A stretch of 64,000 nucleotides of DNA from Cryptobacterium curtum DSM 15641. Its GTDB lineage: Bacteria; Actinomycetota; Coriobacteriia; Coriobacteriales; Eggerthellaceae. The stretch's first letter is position 1. Every line of letters begins with the position of its first letter. This document shows positions 36,517 through 46,021 of this stretch, in pieces. The position numbers and the translations under genes are program-made. The notes under the pieces are model-generated. The model did not search any database. It had not been told where the DNA came from and was given only the letters and a program-made list of their open reading frames with translations. The stretch lies in the NCBI RefSeq assembly GCF_000023845.1, contig NC_013170.1:1156501-1220500 (forward strand), in the 5' to 3' direction.

Positions 36517-36915
36517 TCACGAGACGTATACTTCGCGCTCGACAACCAAGTCGTTTTTTATTGTGCCAACAAGCTTTTGCAACGCATCGATGCAATGCGG
36601 TCGAATATCAGCACCCACCAGCACATACATGATGGAATCACCCACATCCAGCAGACCTTCGTTAAGCCAGACGCGCACGTAGTACACACCGTCCCAAGAA
36701 AGTGCTTCAGCAATAGCCGCATGAACTCCTTCTTCGTCATAGGAAAAATCGACCTGCGCAACTTCGCCAAGACCCTGTTTACCTTCGCGAACCTCAAGCT
36801 TCGGCGTCTTTCGAACCACACCATTGTGCGCAAGAAACATGCCGCACTGGTCGGCTTGTGCACTCGCTTTGGCTTCTTTCAGCCACGTGTCCATTGACGG
36901 CTCTGGTTTACCCAT
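36517..36915 (-). CDS. MoaE-like molybdopterin synthase subunit
   Basis: This 132-residue protein resembles the large subunit of molybdopterin synthase in its second half (VRVWLNEGLLDVGDS, then YVLVGADIRPHCIDALQKL and a C-terminal Lys/Glu region). The usual MoaE N-terminal half is weak, so assignment is moderate. The ATG at 36915 follows GAAAGGA by five bases. No other moa gene is adjacent; a MoeA-like gene is elsewhere in the window. Confidence 0.55.
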   Translation of the reverse strand: MGKPEPSMDTWLKEAKASAQADQCGMFLAHNGVVRKTPKLEVREGKQGLGEVAQVDFSYDEEGVHAAIAEALSWDGVYYVRVWLNEGLLDVGDSIMYVLVGADIRPHCIDALQKLVGTIKNDLVVEREVYVS

Positions 36916-37055
36916 GTGTATCCTTTCTCCCAATAGCAACTTTTATCACAACATAATGAGTACGCGAAAGACCCTCACCGTGCTTCAACATGCTACGATG
37001 ACTGCGATGACGCTCTTAGTAGTGTTCCTGCAGCTTTTCGTTAAAGGTGGTCGCC

Positions 37056-38507
37056 ATGACAATAGCTCTCATCATCGTTATCTTGATCGCACTTTTTATT
37101 CTCGTACTCATACTAAACGCCACACGCGTCAAACCAACGCCGATTAGCAATCCCCTTCCACCCACCACGGTGCGAGGTGACGATGCGGCAGTTGAACGCT
37201 TCTGCGCTATGCTGCGCATTCCCACCGTGTGGGATCGCGAAAACCCCCATGCCGACCATACTCCCTTCGACCGCTTTGTGCCGCAGATGCGCGAGCTGTA
37301 CCCGCACCTTTTTGCCGAAGCCGAACTAGAGATGGTCAACACCTATGGCATCCTGCTGAAATGGCACGGCACCAACAGCAATCTGGCTCCGGTGGTGTTT
37401 ATGGCCCATCACGATGTAGTATCTGCAGATAAACAGGGATGGACACACGATCCATTTTCCGCCGACATCGAAGACGGTCGCATCTGGGCACGTGGATCGG
37501 TCGATACAAAATGTTTGCTTGCAGCCTTGTATGAAGCAGCTGACAGGCTTATTCGCGAAGGATATACCCCTACACGCACTATCTATCTGTGGTCATCGAA
37601 CTGTGAAGAGGACAGCGGTGAAACAACACCCATTCTTGTCGACTTATTGAAGGAACGCGGCATTGAGCCTGCATTAGTACTCGACGAAGGTGGTGCTGTT
37701 ATCGATAATGCGCCGTTGAATGTTAAAAATGAATTTGCCGTTATCGGACTGGCAGAAAAGGGACTGTTCAACGCCGCTATCACCGTCGATTCAGCAGGTG
37801 GACATGCCTCGACGCCCTCGCTGAACGACTCAACCGCCAAACTGGTTACTGGTCTTGACAACTTGCAAAACAATCCACCGACCCCCCGGATGTCAGCACC
37901 GCTTGAAGCGATGTTGCGTGAACTGGCAGCTTACAGCAGCTTTGGGTACCGCATTGTCTTCGGTAACCTGTGGTTATTCAAACCACTCGTTATACGTATG
38001 CTCAAACAAAACCCTGAAACGGCTGCCATGTTACGTACGACGTATGCCATCACAGAACTCGCAGGGGCGCCCGCTGCCAATATTATCCCCAAGCAAGCAA
38101 CCGCAAACGTGAATGTCCGTATTGATACTAATGAAGGCGTACAAGAGGCACTCCATCGCATTGATAACGCCTTCGGGGGCAAAGCTGATATTCAGCTGCG
38201 TGATGCTATAGAACCTTCGCGCATCGCACCATGGCAGGGAGATGTGGTCTACGAATATCTGCGGGCTGTGATACACAGCGCCTACCCCGATGCTGGCATC
38301 GCACCATACATTCAAGTGAGCTGCAGCGATGCACGCCATTTCCAGCGTGCCTTCCCTCGCGTGTACCGCTTTGCAGGCATCTTATTCCGAGGGGATCAGC
38401 GTTCACGCATCCATGGGCAAGACGAAAACCTCGATGTAGAAAGCTTTAAACGCGGCATCGGTTTCTACTATGAGCTCATGCGCAACCTCGACCGACTGGA
38501 GGGATAG
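37056..38507 (+). CDS. M20-family metallopeptidase
   Basis: This 483-residue protein has an N-terminal membrane anchor (about residues 3-22) followed by the M20 catalytic domain. Zinc-site motifs are visible: MAHHDVVS, GRIWARGSVDTK with the bridging Asp, and NCEEDSGE with the catalytic Glu. A dimerisation domain is inserted in the middle. It resembles carboxypeptidase S-like dipeptidases. The ATG at 37056 follows AAAGGTGG. The stop touches the next gene, an MFS carrier, so peptide hydrolysis and solute transport may be coupled. Confidence 0.9.
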   Translation: MTIALIIVILIALFILVLILNATRVKPTPISNPLPPTTVRGDDAAVERFCAMLRIPTVWDRENPHADHTPFDRFVPQMRELYPHLFAEAELEMVNTYGILLKWHGTNSNLAPVVFMAHHDVVSADKQGWTHDPFSADIEDGRIWARGSVDTKCLLAALYEAADRLIREGYTPTRTIYLWSSNCEEDSGETTPILVDLLKERGIEPALVLDEGGAVIDNAPLNVKNEFAVIGLAEKGLFNAAITVDSAGGHASTPSLNDSTAKLVTGLDNLQNNPPTPRMSAPLEAMLRELAAYSSFGYRIVFGNLWLFKPLVIRMLKQNPETAAMLRTTYAITELAGAPAANIIPKQATANVNVRIDTNEGVQEALHRIDNAFGGKADIQLRDAIEPSRIAPWQGDVVYEYLRAVIHSAYPDAGIAPYIQVSCSDARHFQRAFPRVYRFAGILFRGDQRSRIHGQDENLDVESFKRGIGFYYELMRNLDRLEG

Positions 38508-38508
38508 C

Positions 38509-40011
38509 ATGACTACCGACGGAGAGAAACCACCCGTTGACAGGGAGCATGCCGCTCACACCTCTAAAACACCTGAAAACAACGCTGTCTTCACTACAGA
38601 AAAAGACGCTGTCTTCGTTGCAACAGACAACAGCACCTTCGCCACAACAGATAACAACACGGTTGCTACAACGACAAATGGCAACCGGAAGCCGTTTTAC
38701 GGATGGGGAATTGTTGCGGCTGGCTTCTTGTTAATGGCAACCTGCTACACGGTATTTGTCAACTGCATTCCTCTCTTCCAAACTCACATCGTTCGCGATC
38801 TTGGTATAACGGTCGGCCAGTTCAACACCGGCGTTTCGCTCTGCACGGTCGTTGCTGTGTTTGCATCACTTGCCATCGGTAAGCTTATCGATATCTGGGA
38901 TGTCCGTATTTTAGGCACCTTCACCGTTCTCTGTGCCTTCGTGGTGCTCATTGGGTTTTCGCTCGCAACGCAGCTTTGGCATCTCTATGTGCTCTGCATT
39001 TTAGCCGGCATGATTGTAGTAGCTGGTACGCGTCTTCTTTCAAGTGTCATTATTGCCAATTGGTTTACGTTAAAACGCGGGCTGGCCGTCTCGATTGCAC
39101 TTTCTGGATCGGGTGTCGGTGGCGTGGTGCTTTCACCTATTACCAGCATGCTTATTACTGGTTTTGGCTGGCGCAGCGCCTTTGGAACGCTGGCTTTTGT
39201 CTGCCTTGTGCTGGGGTTACCTCTTGTGCTGGTGTTTTTCCGTAACCATCCAAGCGATAAGGGTCTTTTGCCCTATGGAGCTGGCCAGGTAGAGCAAACC
39301 CACGTTGATCGGTCGCCCGATAAGCCCGTTTCTGTCGCGCTTGGTTGGAAGGTGCTCAAGAAAAGTCGTGCCTTCTGGCTGATGACAGCTGGCTTCGTCA
39401 TGATGGGCATCGACAATGGGGCCATTATTACTAATGCGGTTTCAAACATGACCTTCGTCGAATTGCATGGCACAACGGTGGTTACCGGCGGACATGACAC
39501 ATTATGGGCAGGCAACGTATGGGCATTCTACCTTGCCTGCGTAATTGTGTTTAAGGTGCTACTAGGTGCCATCTATGACCGCTGGGGTATGCGCACCGGC
39601 ACACTCATTGGAACAGCCACATCGCTTGCTGCGGCGGTAGCGTTGTGCTTTCCCGTCACTGACGCTGGTCCCATTCTTGCCTCGCTCCTCTTCGGTTTTG
39701 GCACCTGCATGGGCACCGTCGCTCCACCGATGATGACCGTCAAAGAATTCGGTAAGAAAGATTTGGGAACTATTACCGGTATTGTAACGGCCTTCGAAAT
39801 GTTTGGTGCCGCGCTTGGTGCCGTAGCTTCAGGTTTGCTGTTTGATGCGTACCTTTCGTTTGTGCCTGCCTGGATTATGGTTATGGTGGCAACCGTTGCT
39901 ATGGGTACGTTTCTGCTTGTTTCTATTCCTGCTGCAAAAAGCTTGGCGGAGAAACGTATCGCCGCCGGTGCTCCCCTGCTTGACGCAGAAGGAAATGAAA
40001 TCGCCCATTAG
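38509..40011 (+). CDS. OFA-type MFS transporter with low-complexity N-terminus
   Basis: This 500-residue carrier of the oxalate:formate antiporter group has 12 membrane segments, the first starting YGWGIVAAGFLLMATCY near residue 64. A large central loop separates the two halves. The substrate is unknown. The first 60 residues are cytoplasmic and built of degenerate units of eight to nine residues (AVFTTEKD, AVFVATDNS, TFATTDN, TVATTTN), absent from typical relatives. The ATG at 38509 follows the peptidase stop by one base. Confidence 0.87.
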   Translation: MTTDGEKPPVDREHAAHTSKTPENNAVFTTEKDAVFVATDNSTFATTDNNTVATTTNGNRKPFYGWGIVAAGFLLMATCYTVFVNCIPLFQTHIVRDLGITVGQFNTGVSLCTVVAVFASLAIGKLIDIWDVRILGTFTVLCAFVVLIGFSLATQLWHLYVLCILAGMIVVAGTRLLSSVIIANWFTLKRGLAVSIALSGSGVGGVVLSPITSMLITGFGWRSAFGTLAFVCLVLGLPLVLVFFRNHPSDKGLLPYGAGQVEQTHVDRSPDKPVSVALGWKVLKKSRAFWLMTAGFVMMGIDNGAIITNAVSNMTFVELHGTTVVTGGHDTLWAGNVWAFYLACVIVFKVLLGAIYDRWGMRTGTLIGTATSLAAAVALCFPVTDAGPILASLLFGFGTCMGTVAPPMMTVKEFGKKDLGTITGIVTAFEMFGAALGAVASGLLFDAYLSFVPAWIMVMVATVAMGTFLLVSIPAAKSLAEKRIAAGAPLLDAEGNEIAH

Positions 40012-40019
40012 CATTAATT

Positions 40020-40660
40020 CTACGTTAGTGTTTCACCTATCAGAGGAACGCAAACGCGCTGGATTCCTTTAGGTACCTGCACATCCATGACCTGCACATC
40101 TGCATGATAAATACGCTCAAGGCAGGCCGTATCGACCACATCGCGGGGTGTCCCTTCGGCGGTGACCGTTCCTGCTTCCATAATGACAACATGATGAGCA
40201 CACGCAAGAGCATGGCTGGGGTCATGCGTCACCATAAGTACACCCATACCATCTTCAGTGAGCTGGCGAACCTGACGAAGTACCAACTGCTGATTGCCAA
40301 AGTCGAGACTCGCCGTTGGTTCGTCCATAATCAACAGCTGTGGCTGCTGCGCTAAGGCACGAGCAATAAGCGCCAACTGTTGCTGACCCCCTGAAAGTTC
40401 TGTATACGGTCGGTCAGACCAGATATCCACGCCCATACGTTCCATGCATTCGTTGACAATCGCTTCATCAGTAGCACCCATACGGTTAAACTGCCCCAAA
40501 TAGGGCGTGCGACCAAGTGCCACCACATCGCGCACAGTAAACGGAAACGGTGGCGTATGCGTCTGCGGAATATAGGCAAACAGGCAAGTGCGATAACGAC
40601 GAGTCGTCTTCCCACTGCGCTTGCGCCCACTAATCCTTGCGAGGACGTGGATGAGGACAT
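40020..40660 (-). pseudogene. Permease-ATPase deletion remnant of a metal/siderophore ABC transporter
   Basis: The minus strand opens at ATG 40660, behind GAGGGGAG, with a frame that looks like the start of a FecCD-type permease (MSSSTSSQGLVGASAVGRRL, then VVIALACL). After about 28 codons the sequence changes, in another frame, to the second half of a FecE-type ATPase from its Q-loop (AYIPQTH) through the signature ELSGGQQQLALIARAL, Walker B LLIMDEPTAS and THDPSHA. The rest of the permease and the ATPase Walker A are absent. One deletion with its junction near 40575-40590 explains this. The ATPase part cannot be active alone. Confidence 0.75.
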
Positions 40661-40723
40661 GAAAGCTCCCCTCAAAAAACGAGTGGACGCGAACAATAGC
40701 AACGCCCACTCATCATAAGGTTA

Positions 40724-41854
40724 TTAGAACGAAGTACCAGCTAAAACAGCATTCGCCTGATCTTCGGTCAAGCTGTAGTTGTAATAGGTGCTAAAGAAGT
40801 CCTGCACCATCTTGACCATGTCAACATCGGCAAAACGATCGGCGTTAATCTTGATGCCGACCCACGGTGCCATAAGAGCACCTTCACCCGAACGAACACT
40901 CCAGAGATACAAACCCTTAGGGCTGGTATACACATGACCGTTCTTGACAGCAGGCACCTCGGCAAGCGCTGGATTGCTTAAAACCTGCTCGGTCGACTCA
41001 GGTGAAAACGTGATGATGTAATCAGGATTCCAAGCAACGATCTGCTCTTCACTTACCGTTGCACCACCTTTGCCGCCACCGTTACCGCTTGCCGCAGCGG
41101 AGTAGTCTTCAGAAAGGCTCTTACCACCAGCAGCCTTAATGTATTCGCTGATCAGAGCTGCTCCAGATTCCGTGGTGAACGCACCGTTGTTGTACGAAAG
41201 ATTTAAAACCGTCGGCTTTTGATCGTCGGTAAGACCTGCGGTACGCGATCGGGCATCAAAAATATTGTCTTTCCAATATGCAGTAAACTGCTTTGCACGA
41301 GCATATTCTTCATCGCCTAAAATCTGACCGATCGCTTCGGTAATATTGCAGATACCATCAATCGTAGCGATGTTGTCCATCGGAATAAACACAATACCAG
41401 CGTCGGTAAGTTGCTGGCGCTGTTCATCGGAGTAGACTGAGCTGGGGCCATACGTTACCTGAACACCTGCAGCAATCACTGATTCGATATCGCTCGTATC
41501 GGCATTGGTGGGATTGCCTTGAGAATATTTATTGAACACTGTCTTGAATTGATCACTAATCGCACGCGTTGCAGTTGCAGCAATATTGTCGCCATCAACA
41601 GACACGATTTCAGTTACCTGAGCAAGTGCACCAATAGTAGGTGCTACCTTGTCGACTTGAGCAGGAACCTGATAATCCACCCCTTCAAGCGTAACCGTCC
41701 GGGTGGCACTTTGGTCACCTGATTGAACGGCAGATCCCTTATCTGTATTCGATGGCGCTGAGCATGCAACAAGCGCACCCGCTGTGCCAAACGCCAGTAC
41801 TGCCGAAAGACCTATGGCAATAAAATTCCTGTTCAATATCATTTTTTGCTGCAT
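40724..41854 (-). CDS. Substrate-binding lipoprotein of a metal/siderophore ABC transporter
   Basis: This 376-residue extracytoplasmic binding protein has an N-terminal lipoprotein signal with the lipobox LVAC (Cys31), followed by a two-lobed periplasmic-binding domain of the FepB/BtuF cluster (IVSVDGDNIAATATR, YNNGAFTTESGAALISEYIK, IVAWNPDYIITFSPES). It should deliver an iron, haem or cobalamin-type ligand. Its permease and ATPase downstream are broken by a deletion, so it must use another system or be non-functional. AAGGAAG precedes the ATG. Confidence 0.87.
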   Translation of the reverse strand: MQQKMILNRNFIAIGLSAVLAFGTAGALVACSAPSNTDKGSAVQSGDQSATRTVTLEGVDYQVPAQVDKVAPTIGALAQVTEIVSVDGDNIAATATRAISDQFKTVFNKYSQGNPTNADTSDIESVIAAGVQVTYGPSSVYSDEQRQQLTDAGIVFIPMDNIATIDGICNITEAIGQILGDEEYARAKQFTAYWKDNIFDARSRTAGLTDDQKPTVLNLSYNNGAFTTESGAALISEYIKAAGGKSLSEDYSAAASGNGGGKGGATVSEEQIVAWNPDYIITFSPESTEQVLSNPALAEVPAVKNGHVYTSPKGLYLWSVRSGEGALMAPWVGIKINADRFADVDMVKMVQDFFSTYYNYSLTEDQANAVLAGTSF

Positions 41855-42239
41855 ACTTCAACTTCCTTTCAATGCATTACAGTTAGGGTGTAGGCAAAAA
41901 CTTGCATAAAGCAACTACAATTTGTACATTATACTTAAGTGAGGATATATACCGATAAAATTTATATAAAACCAGGATTCATATATCGTTTTTTGCTAAG
42001 TTCCAGCATCAACCATGTATCTTCGGATATAACCGTGTACGGAGAACGCATTGAAGTGATTTCGCTGAATCGGGGCATTAATCATGCATCAGTTTCGCTA
42101 GGCTTAACTGAGGCTAGATATGAACGAATCCATTCGGTTTGTGCGTCGTTTCCTCTGATCCTCGGTGGAGCGATCAGACATTCAAACAGCTCTTCCGCAA
42201 AACGATCGTTTCACCTGAAATAAGACATGAACGGGTCTA
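41855..42239. other. Intergenic region without a clear gene
   Basis: These 385 bases separate the binding-protein start from the end of the kinase gene. A TATAAT-like box for the binding-protein gene is seen on the minus strand near 41926-41931. A 94-codon plus-strand frame (41939-42223) has no family resemblance and no ribosome site. A small dyad (CGAAT-CC-ATTCG) lies near 42124. Confidence 0.3.
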
Positions 42240-43775
42240 TTATTTCCTTACAGCGCCCGGAAACATAATAGTAACGGCGGTACCCGTACCAGCAGGATTC
42301 GGCGCGATAGAAATATATCCGCCGTGTGCCTCGGTAATACCCTTCGCAATAGCAAGGCCTAACCCACGCCCACCATTTGCGGCACGGGCATGATCAGCGC
42401 GATAAAAACGGTCGAACGCGTTTTGGGCATCTTTCGTCGTAATGCCAATACCACTATCAGCCACAACAATGCGCACGTGCTTACCCTCAGATGAAGTACG
42501 CACGTCTATAGTGTCCCCTTCGTCAGTGTATTTGACTGCGTTATCCAATACGATGGCAAGCAACTGACGAATTTTTGCGCGGTCTGCCTGAATAATCTGA
42601 TGGCTACATGCCTCGACTGAGATTACTTTATCCTGCAGCTCAACGTATTCACGGTAGATGGACACCATAGAGGACACCGTCTCGTCAATGTCAACTTCTT
42701 CTCGTTCAAGATCTGCCTCACCAGCATCAAGCGCCGTAAGAGCAAGCAGGTCTTCTGCCAAACGAGCAAGGCGATCGGACTCATCAATAGTCGCCGTAAT
42801 TTCTTCAAACCGATCGACAATGCGATCATTGGGATGCTCAAGCATAAGTTCCTGGGTGGTTTTGATAACCGAAAGCGGCGTGCGCAACTCATGCGACGCG
42901 TTCTGCACAAATTCAGACTGTTTCTGCCACGCGCGGGCAATCGGACGAACCATGCGCCGCGAAAGCAGATAGCTTGCCACAGCGGAAAGCACAAGGGCTA
43001 ACGAAAAGCCAGCCACCATAGTCTTTGTAAACGTGTCAAGAATCGCTATTTCGGAATCGACATTTGCCACCACCTGCACGTATCCGGTGATTGGCGAATT
43101 TTCTTGAGTATCACTGTGAATAGCAGCTGTCACCATGCGCAGATGGTGTCCATCAAGCGACCGCAGCTGAGCCGTATCCAAAGCATTTGGTTCGAAGGGA
43201 ATGTCGCCCAAATAATCAGGCGCTACTGCATACAGGCTGATAGCACTTGTGACAGCCCCTTGTTCATCTCGTATAACGAATACCAGCTGCGGATTTTCTC
43301 CAACATTGCGCTCAATGGCCTCAATGAATTCGCCGGAAAGCCCACTTTCAATAGCCACCTGATAGTCTTCATCGCTATCTTGCTCACTCGTGGCCGCTTG
43401 ATCACTTGCAATTCCCTGATCGCTCGCTACTGCTTGATCGTTTTGCTCACTAGCAGTCGATTGGTTATCCCCCTGGCTACTCTGTCCCCCAACAGCGGTT
43501 TGACTACCCTGCCCATCAACAGCACTCGCACCACCTTGCGCACTGTCGACCGTCCCAGACACATCGGGCGCAACTGTATCCCATTGCAGCCCGCTTGACA
43601 GCGAAGCACGGGCTGTCTGTAGCTGATTGTCGATGCTTTCAAAGAGGTTTTCGCTTACCTGGTGATAGATGAAAAATCCCAAGACCAGCAGTAAACCAGC
43701 CAATACTACAAAGAACACTGCAGTACTGGCTATCAGTTCTCGCTGGATAAATCGCTGTTCAGCACGGGTAGTCAT
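42240..43775 (-). CDS. Sensor histidine kinase with Gln/Ser/Asp-rich repeats in its sensor domain
   Basis: This 511-residue kinase has one membrane helix near residues 14-34, an extracytoplasmic domain to about 250, a second helix, then HisKA with QNASHELRTPLSV near residue 294 and HATPase_c (DNAVKYTDEGD, GIGI, GGRGLGLAIAKG). Residues 70-132 in the sensor domain are low complexity, with short units such as SDQGIA and SDQAAT, likely a flexible outside linker. Its first base overlaps the regulator stop (TAATG). Confidence 0.92.
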   Translation of the reverse strand: MTTRAEQRFIQRELIASTAVFFVVLAGLLLVLGFFIYHQVSENLFESIDNQLQTARASLSSGLQWDTVAPDVSGTVDSAQGGASAVDGQGSQTAVGGQSSQGDNQSTASEQNDQAVASDQGIASDQAATSEQDSDEDYQVAIESGLSGEFIEAIERNVGENPQLVFVIRDEQGAVTSAISLYAVAPDYLGDIPFEPNALDTAQLRSLDGHHLRMVTAAIHSDTQENSPITGYVQVVANVDSEIAILDTFTKTMVAGFSLALVLSAVASYLLSRRMVRPIARAWQKQSEFVQNASHELRTPLSVIKTTQELMLEHPNDRIVDRFEEITATIDESDRLARLAEDLLALTALDAGEADLEREEVDIDETVSSMVSIYREYVELQDKVISVEACSHQIIQADRAKIRQLLAIVLDNAVKYTDEGDTIDVRTSSEGKHVRIVVADSGIGITTKDAQNAFDRFYRADHARAANGGRGLGLAIAKGITEAHGGYISIAPNPAGTGTAVTIMFPGAVRK

Positions 43776-44452
43776 TATTCGCCATCATCCCCGAACAGAT
43801 AACCGGCTCCTCTAATGGTTCGCACATAAATGTCATAACCATATGGTTTCAGCTGCTTGCGAATAGCACTCATATACACCTCAACAACATTAGTAGAGGT
43901 ATCGGACATGAATCCCCATACCTTGTCAAAGATTTGGCTTTTCGAGATAAGTTGCCCCTGCCGACTCACTAGAAATTCCAGCACATCATACTGACGACCC
44001 TTGAGTTCAATTTCTTCACCCTGTATACAGGCAGTATGCGAATCGGGATACAGCACTAAGTCTTTGAATGAAAACTCACGCTTCTCAACAAGATTCATAC
44101 TGCGCCTGAGAATAGCCTCGATACGCAAAAGCAATTCATCTTTTGCAAATGGCTTGGTCAAGAAATCATCGGCGCCAGCCCGAAATCCTCGCAGCCGCTC
44201 GTCAATGCCACGCAATGCCGTCAAAATAAGCACCGGCGTCATTACACGATCGGCTCGTAACCACTCGAGTACCTCATATCCATTCATGCCAGGCAGCATC
44301 AGATCTAACACGATAAGGTCATAGATACCCTCTTTCGCATAAAAATATCCCTCTTCCCCATCAAATGCCTGATGAACGACGTAATTCGGTTCAAGGCATT
44401 GGCGTATCACCTGAGAAAGCGGACGATTATCTTCCACAATCAGAATATCCAC
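43775..44452 (-). CDS. OmpR-family response regulator
   Basis: This 225-residue regulator has a receiver domain with the Asp pair EDN, phospho-Asp in LIVLDLMLPG near residue 51, and FLTKPF. The winged-helix domain spans about residues 125-222 (VLEFLVSRQGQLISKSQI). It is transcribed away from the exporter operon at 44657, and a TTAAGG direct repeat at period 11 lies between the two. Confidence 0.94.
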   Translation of the reverse strand: MDILIVEDNRPLSQVIRQCLEPNYVVHQAFDGEEGYFYAKEGIYDLIVLDLMLPGMNGYEVLEWLRADRVMTPVLILTALRGIDERLRGFRAGADDFLTKPFAKDELLLRIEAILRRSMNLVEKREFSFKDLVLYPDSHTACIQGEEIELKGRQYDVLEFLVSRQGQLISKSQIFDKVWGFMSDTSTNVVEVYMSAIRKQLKPYGYDIYVRTIRGAGYLFGDDGE

Positions 44453-44585
44453 GTACCCTCACTTCGAGAAACAGTTCAACCTGGTGTATCACTAAAGATA
44501 TGTTCAGTCCGATAGGTTCGAGAAGCATTTCTTAACGCGACACTATAACATCGATATCAGTGCCCCTAGATGTTCCTACTTCCAT

Positions 44586-44602
44586 TTAAGGAATCGTTAA
44601 GG
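44586..44602 (+). promoter_or_regulatory. TTAAGG-N5-TTAAGG tandem repeat
   Basis: Two TTAAGG copies (44586-44591 and 44597-44602) have an 11-base period, the pattern bound by OmpR/PhoP-family dimers. A related sequence on the other strand (TTAAGA) is near 44530. They lie in the gap between the response regulator gene and the MacAB-like operon, so this is the probable site by which the regulator controls the exporter. Confidence 0.55.
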
Positions 44603-44656
44603 TGCTCTGTGTCACAATCAGCGAATCTTGCAAACCCATCGGCAAAAGGAGCTGAA

Positions 44657-44905
44657 ATGGAAAAGAAGAACGCCTCATTTAAATGGATTATTATTGGGCT
44701 CGTTGCAGCCATTGTAGTAGTCGGCGCTCTGTTTATTGTAAAGAATGCTGGTATCCAGCAAGCAGTCAACCCCAACGCTGACCAAACACAGCAAGCAGAA
44801 TCGTTTGAGATCGATCCCAATAATCCACCTGAGGGCATGAGCATCATGCGCAGCGACTCTTCGTCGAGCGCAGCAACCGATGGATCGTCAAGCACTTCAA
44901 AATAA
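44657..44905 (+). CDS. Small single-helix membrane protein
   Basis: This 82-residue protein has one membrane helix (about residues 10-30, WIIIGLVAAIVVVGALFIV), then an outside acidic segment and a Ser-rich tail. AAAGGAG precedes the ATG by five bases. It is the first gene after the putative regulator site and comes before the exporter genes, so it may be an accessory or sensor of that system. No family is recognised. Confidence 0.7.
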   Translation: MEKKNASFKWIIIGLVAAIVVVGALFIVKNAGIQQAVNPNADQTQQAESFEIDPNNPPEGMSIMRSDSSSSAATDGSSSTSK

Positions 44906-45094
44906 CCTCTTTTGACTCACGAACGACCGGATGTAGTCCAGCCAGTGAGCTACCAATAGCGTCCTAGCAAAGACTCACATACCACTCTTACTTAAATAGA
45001 GTCACGCAAAGGAAATTCACACAACCCTCCCAGATGGGGTCCAACCAAGAACCCCACACAACCTGCCCGAATAAATCCTGCAAAGGAATACCCT

Positions 45095-46012
45095 ATGAGC
45101 AAGGCAATTGGAAAAACACTGATAGTCGTTTTGCTGGTCGGCATACTCGCAGCGCTCGTTTGGGGTCTCACCACAGAGCAAAACCCCTTCACCACAAACG
45201 CTAGGGCCGACAACTCGGCAGCACCATCCGAACTACCCAGTGCAACCGTACAAAAGAGTACGATTGAATCATATGTCAGTGGCCCCGGTGAAATTAAAGG
45301 CGCTTCAAGCGAAAAACTTGAAATGAAAAAAAATCGTTATTACAAGGAACTGCTTGTCGGTCTTAACACACGCATCACTAAAGGAACTCCGCTCGTTAAA
45401 TACACGAACGGCGAAACACTCAAGGCCCCGTACGACTTGGTAGTTACCGAAACAAATCTGCCCAAAAAGGCTAAACAGGAGCTGACCGAAGAGCACTATC
45501 TGCAGGTGACGCGCGTAGACTCCATGAACGTTGATATCGCAGTAGGCGAAAGTGATATCGCCAACGTGCACATTGGACAAGAAGCTGAAGTGACCGTTGG
45601 ATCTGATGAAAAGACTACTATCACTGGTACGGTTTCTGCTATCAACGAAGTGGGTACGTACAGTTCATCGGGATCAAAATATACGGTAACTGTATCGATC
45701 CCGAATGAAGACGGTTCCATTCTTGTTGGCATGTCTGCAAATCTGCGCATTAAAACAAATGAGGCGTCCGATGTTCTTACCGTTCCCGTTAGCGCTATCA
45801 AGACAGGTGATGCGGGCACCTTTATTACCATTCAGCACAAAGATGGCACAACCGAAGACGAGCCGGTGACCACAGGGGTGTCCGACGGCACCAAGGTGGA
45901 AGTTTCGGGTGACATTCACGAAGGCGAGCGCGTGCTCCTCAACGAGCTTCCTGCCGCTTCTTCCTCTTCCTCTACCGGTGCGCAGAGTTCCAGCACCACA
46001 TCGGCAAATTAG
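45095..46012 (+). CDS. MacA-like membrane-fusion (periplasmic adaptor) protein
   Basis: This 305-residue adaptor has one N-terminal membrane helix (about residues 7-24) and HlyD/RND-adaptor beta-barrel and lipoyl-like regions: VQKSTIESYVSGPGEIKG, then VDIAVGESDIANVHIGQEA and MSANLRIKTNEASDVLTVPVSAI shortened by their family pattern. The alpha-hairpin is short, as in Gram-positive homologues. A Ser-rich tail ends the chain. It is followed by the ATPase and permease of a MacB-like exporter. Confidence 0.88.
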   Translation: MSKAIGKTLIVVLLVGILAALVWGLTTEQNPFTTNARADNSAAPSELPSATVQKSTIESYVSGPGEIKGASSEKLEMKKNRYYKELLVGLNTRITKGTPLVKYTNGETLKAPYDLVVTETNLPKKAKQELTEEHYLQVTRVDSMNVDIAVGESDIANVHIGQEAEVTVGSDEKTTITGTVSAINEVGTYSSSGSKYTVTVSIPNEDGSILVGMSANLRIKTNEASDVLTVPVSAIKTGDAGTFITIQHKDGTTEDEPVTTGVSDGTKVEVSGDIHEGERVLLNELPAASSSSSTGAQSSSTTSAN

Positions 46013-46021
46013 GAATCCACT

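Noticed and set aside
41939-42223. 94-codon plus-strand frame between the binding-protein and kinase genes
   Set aside because: No ribosome site or recognisable domain; amino-acid pattern looks random.
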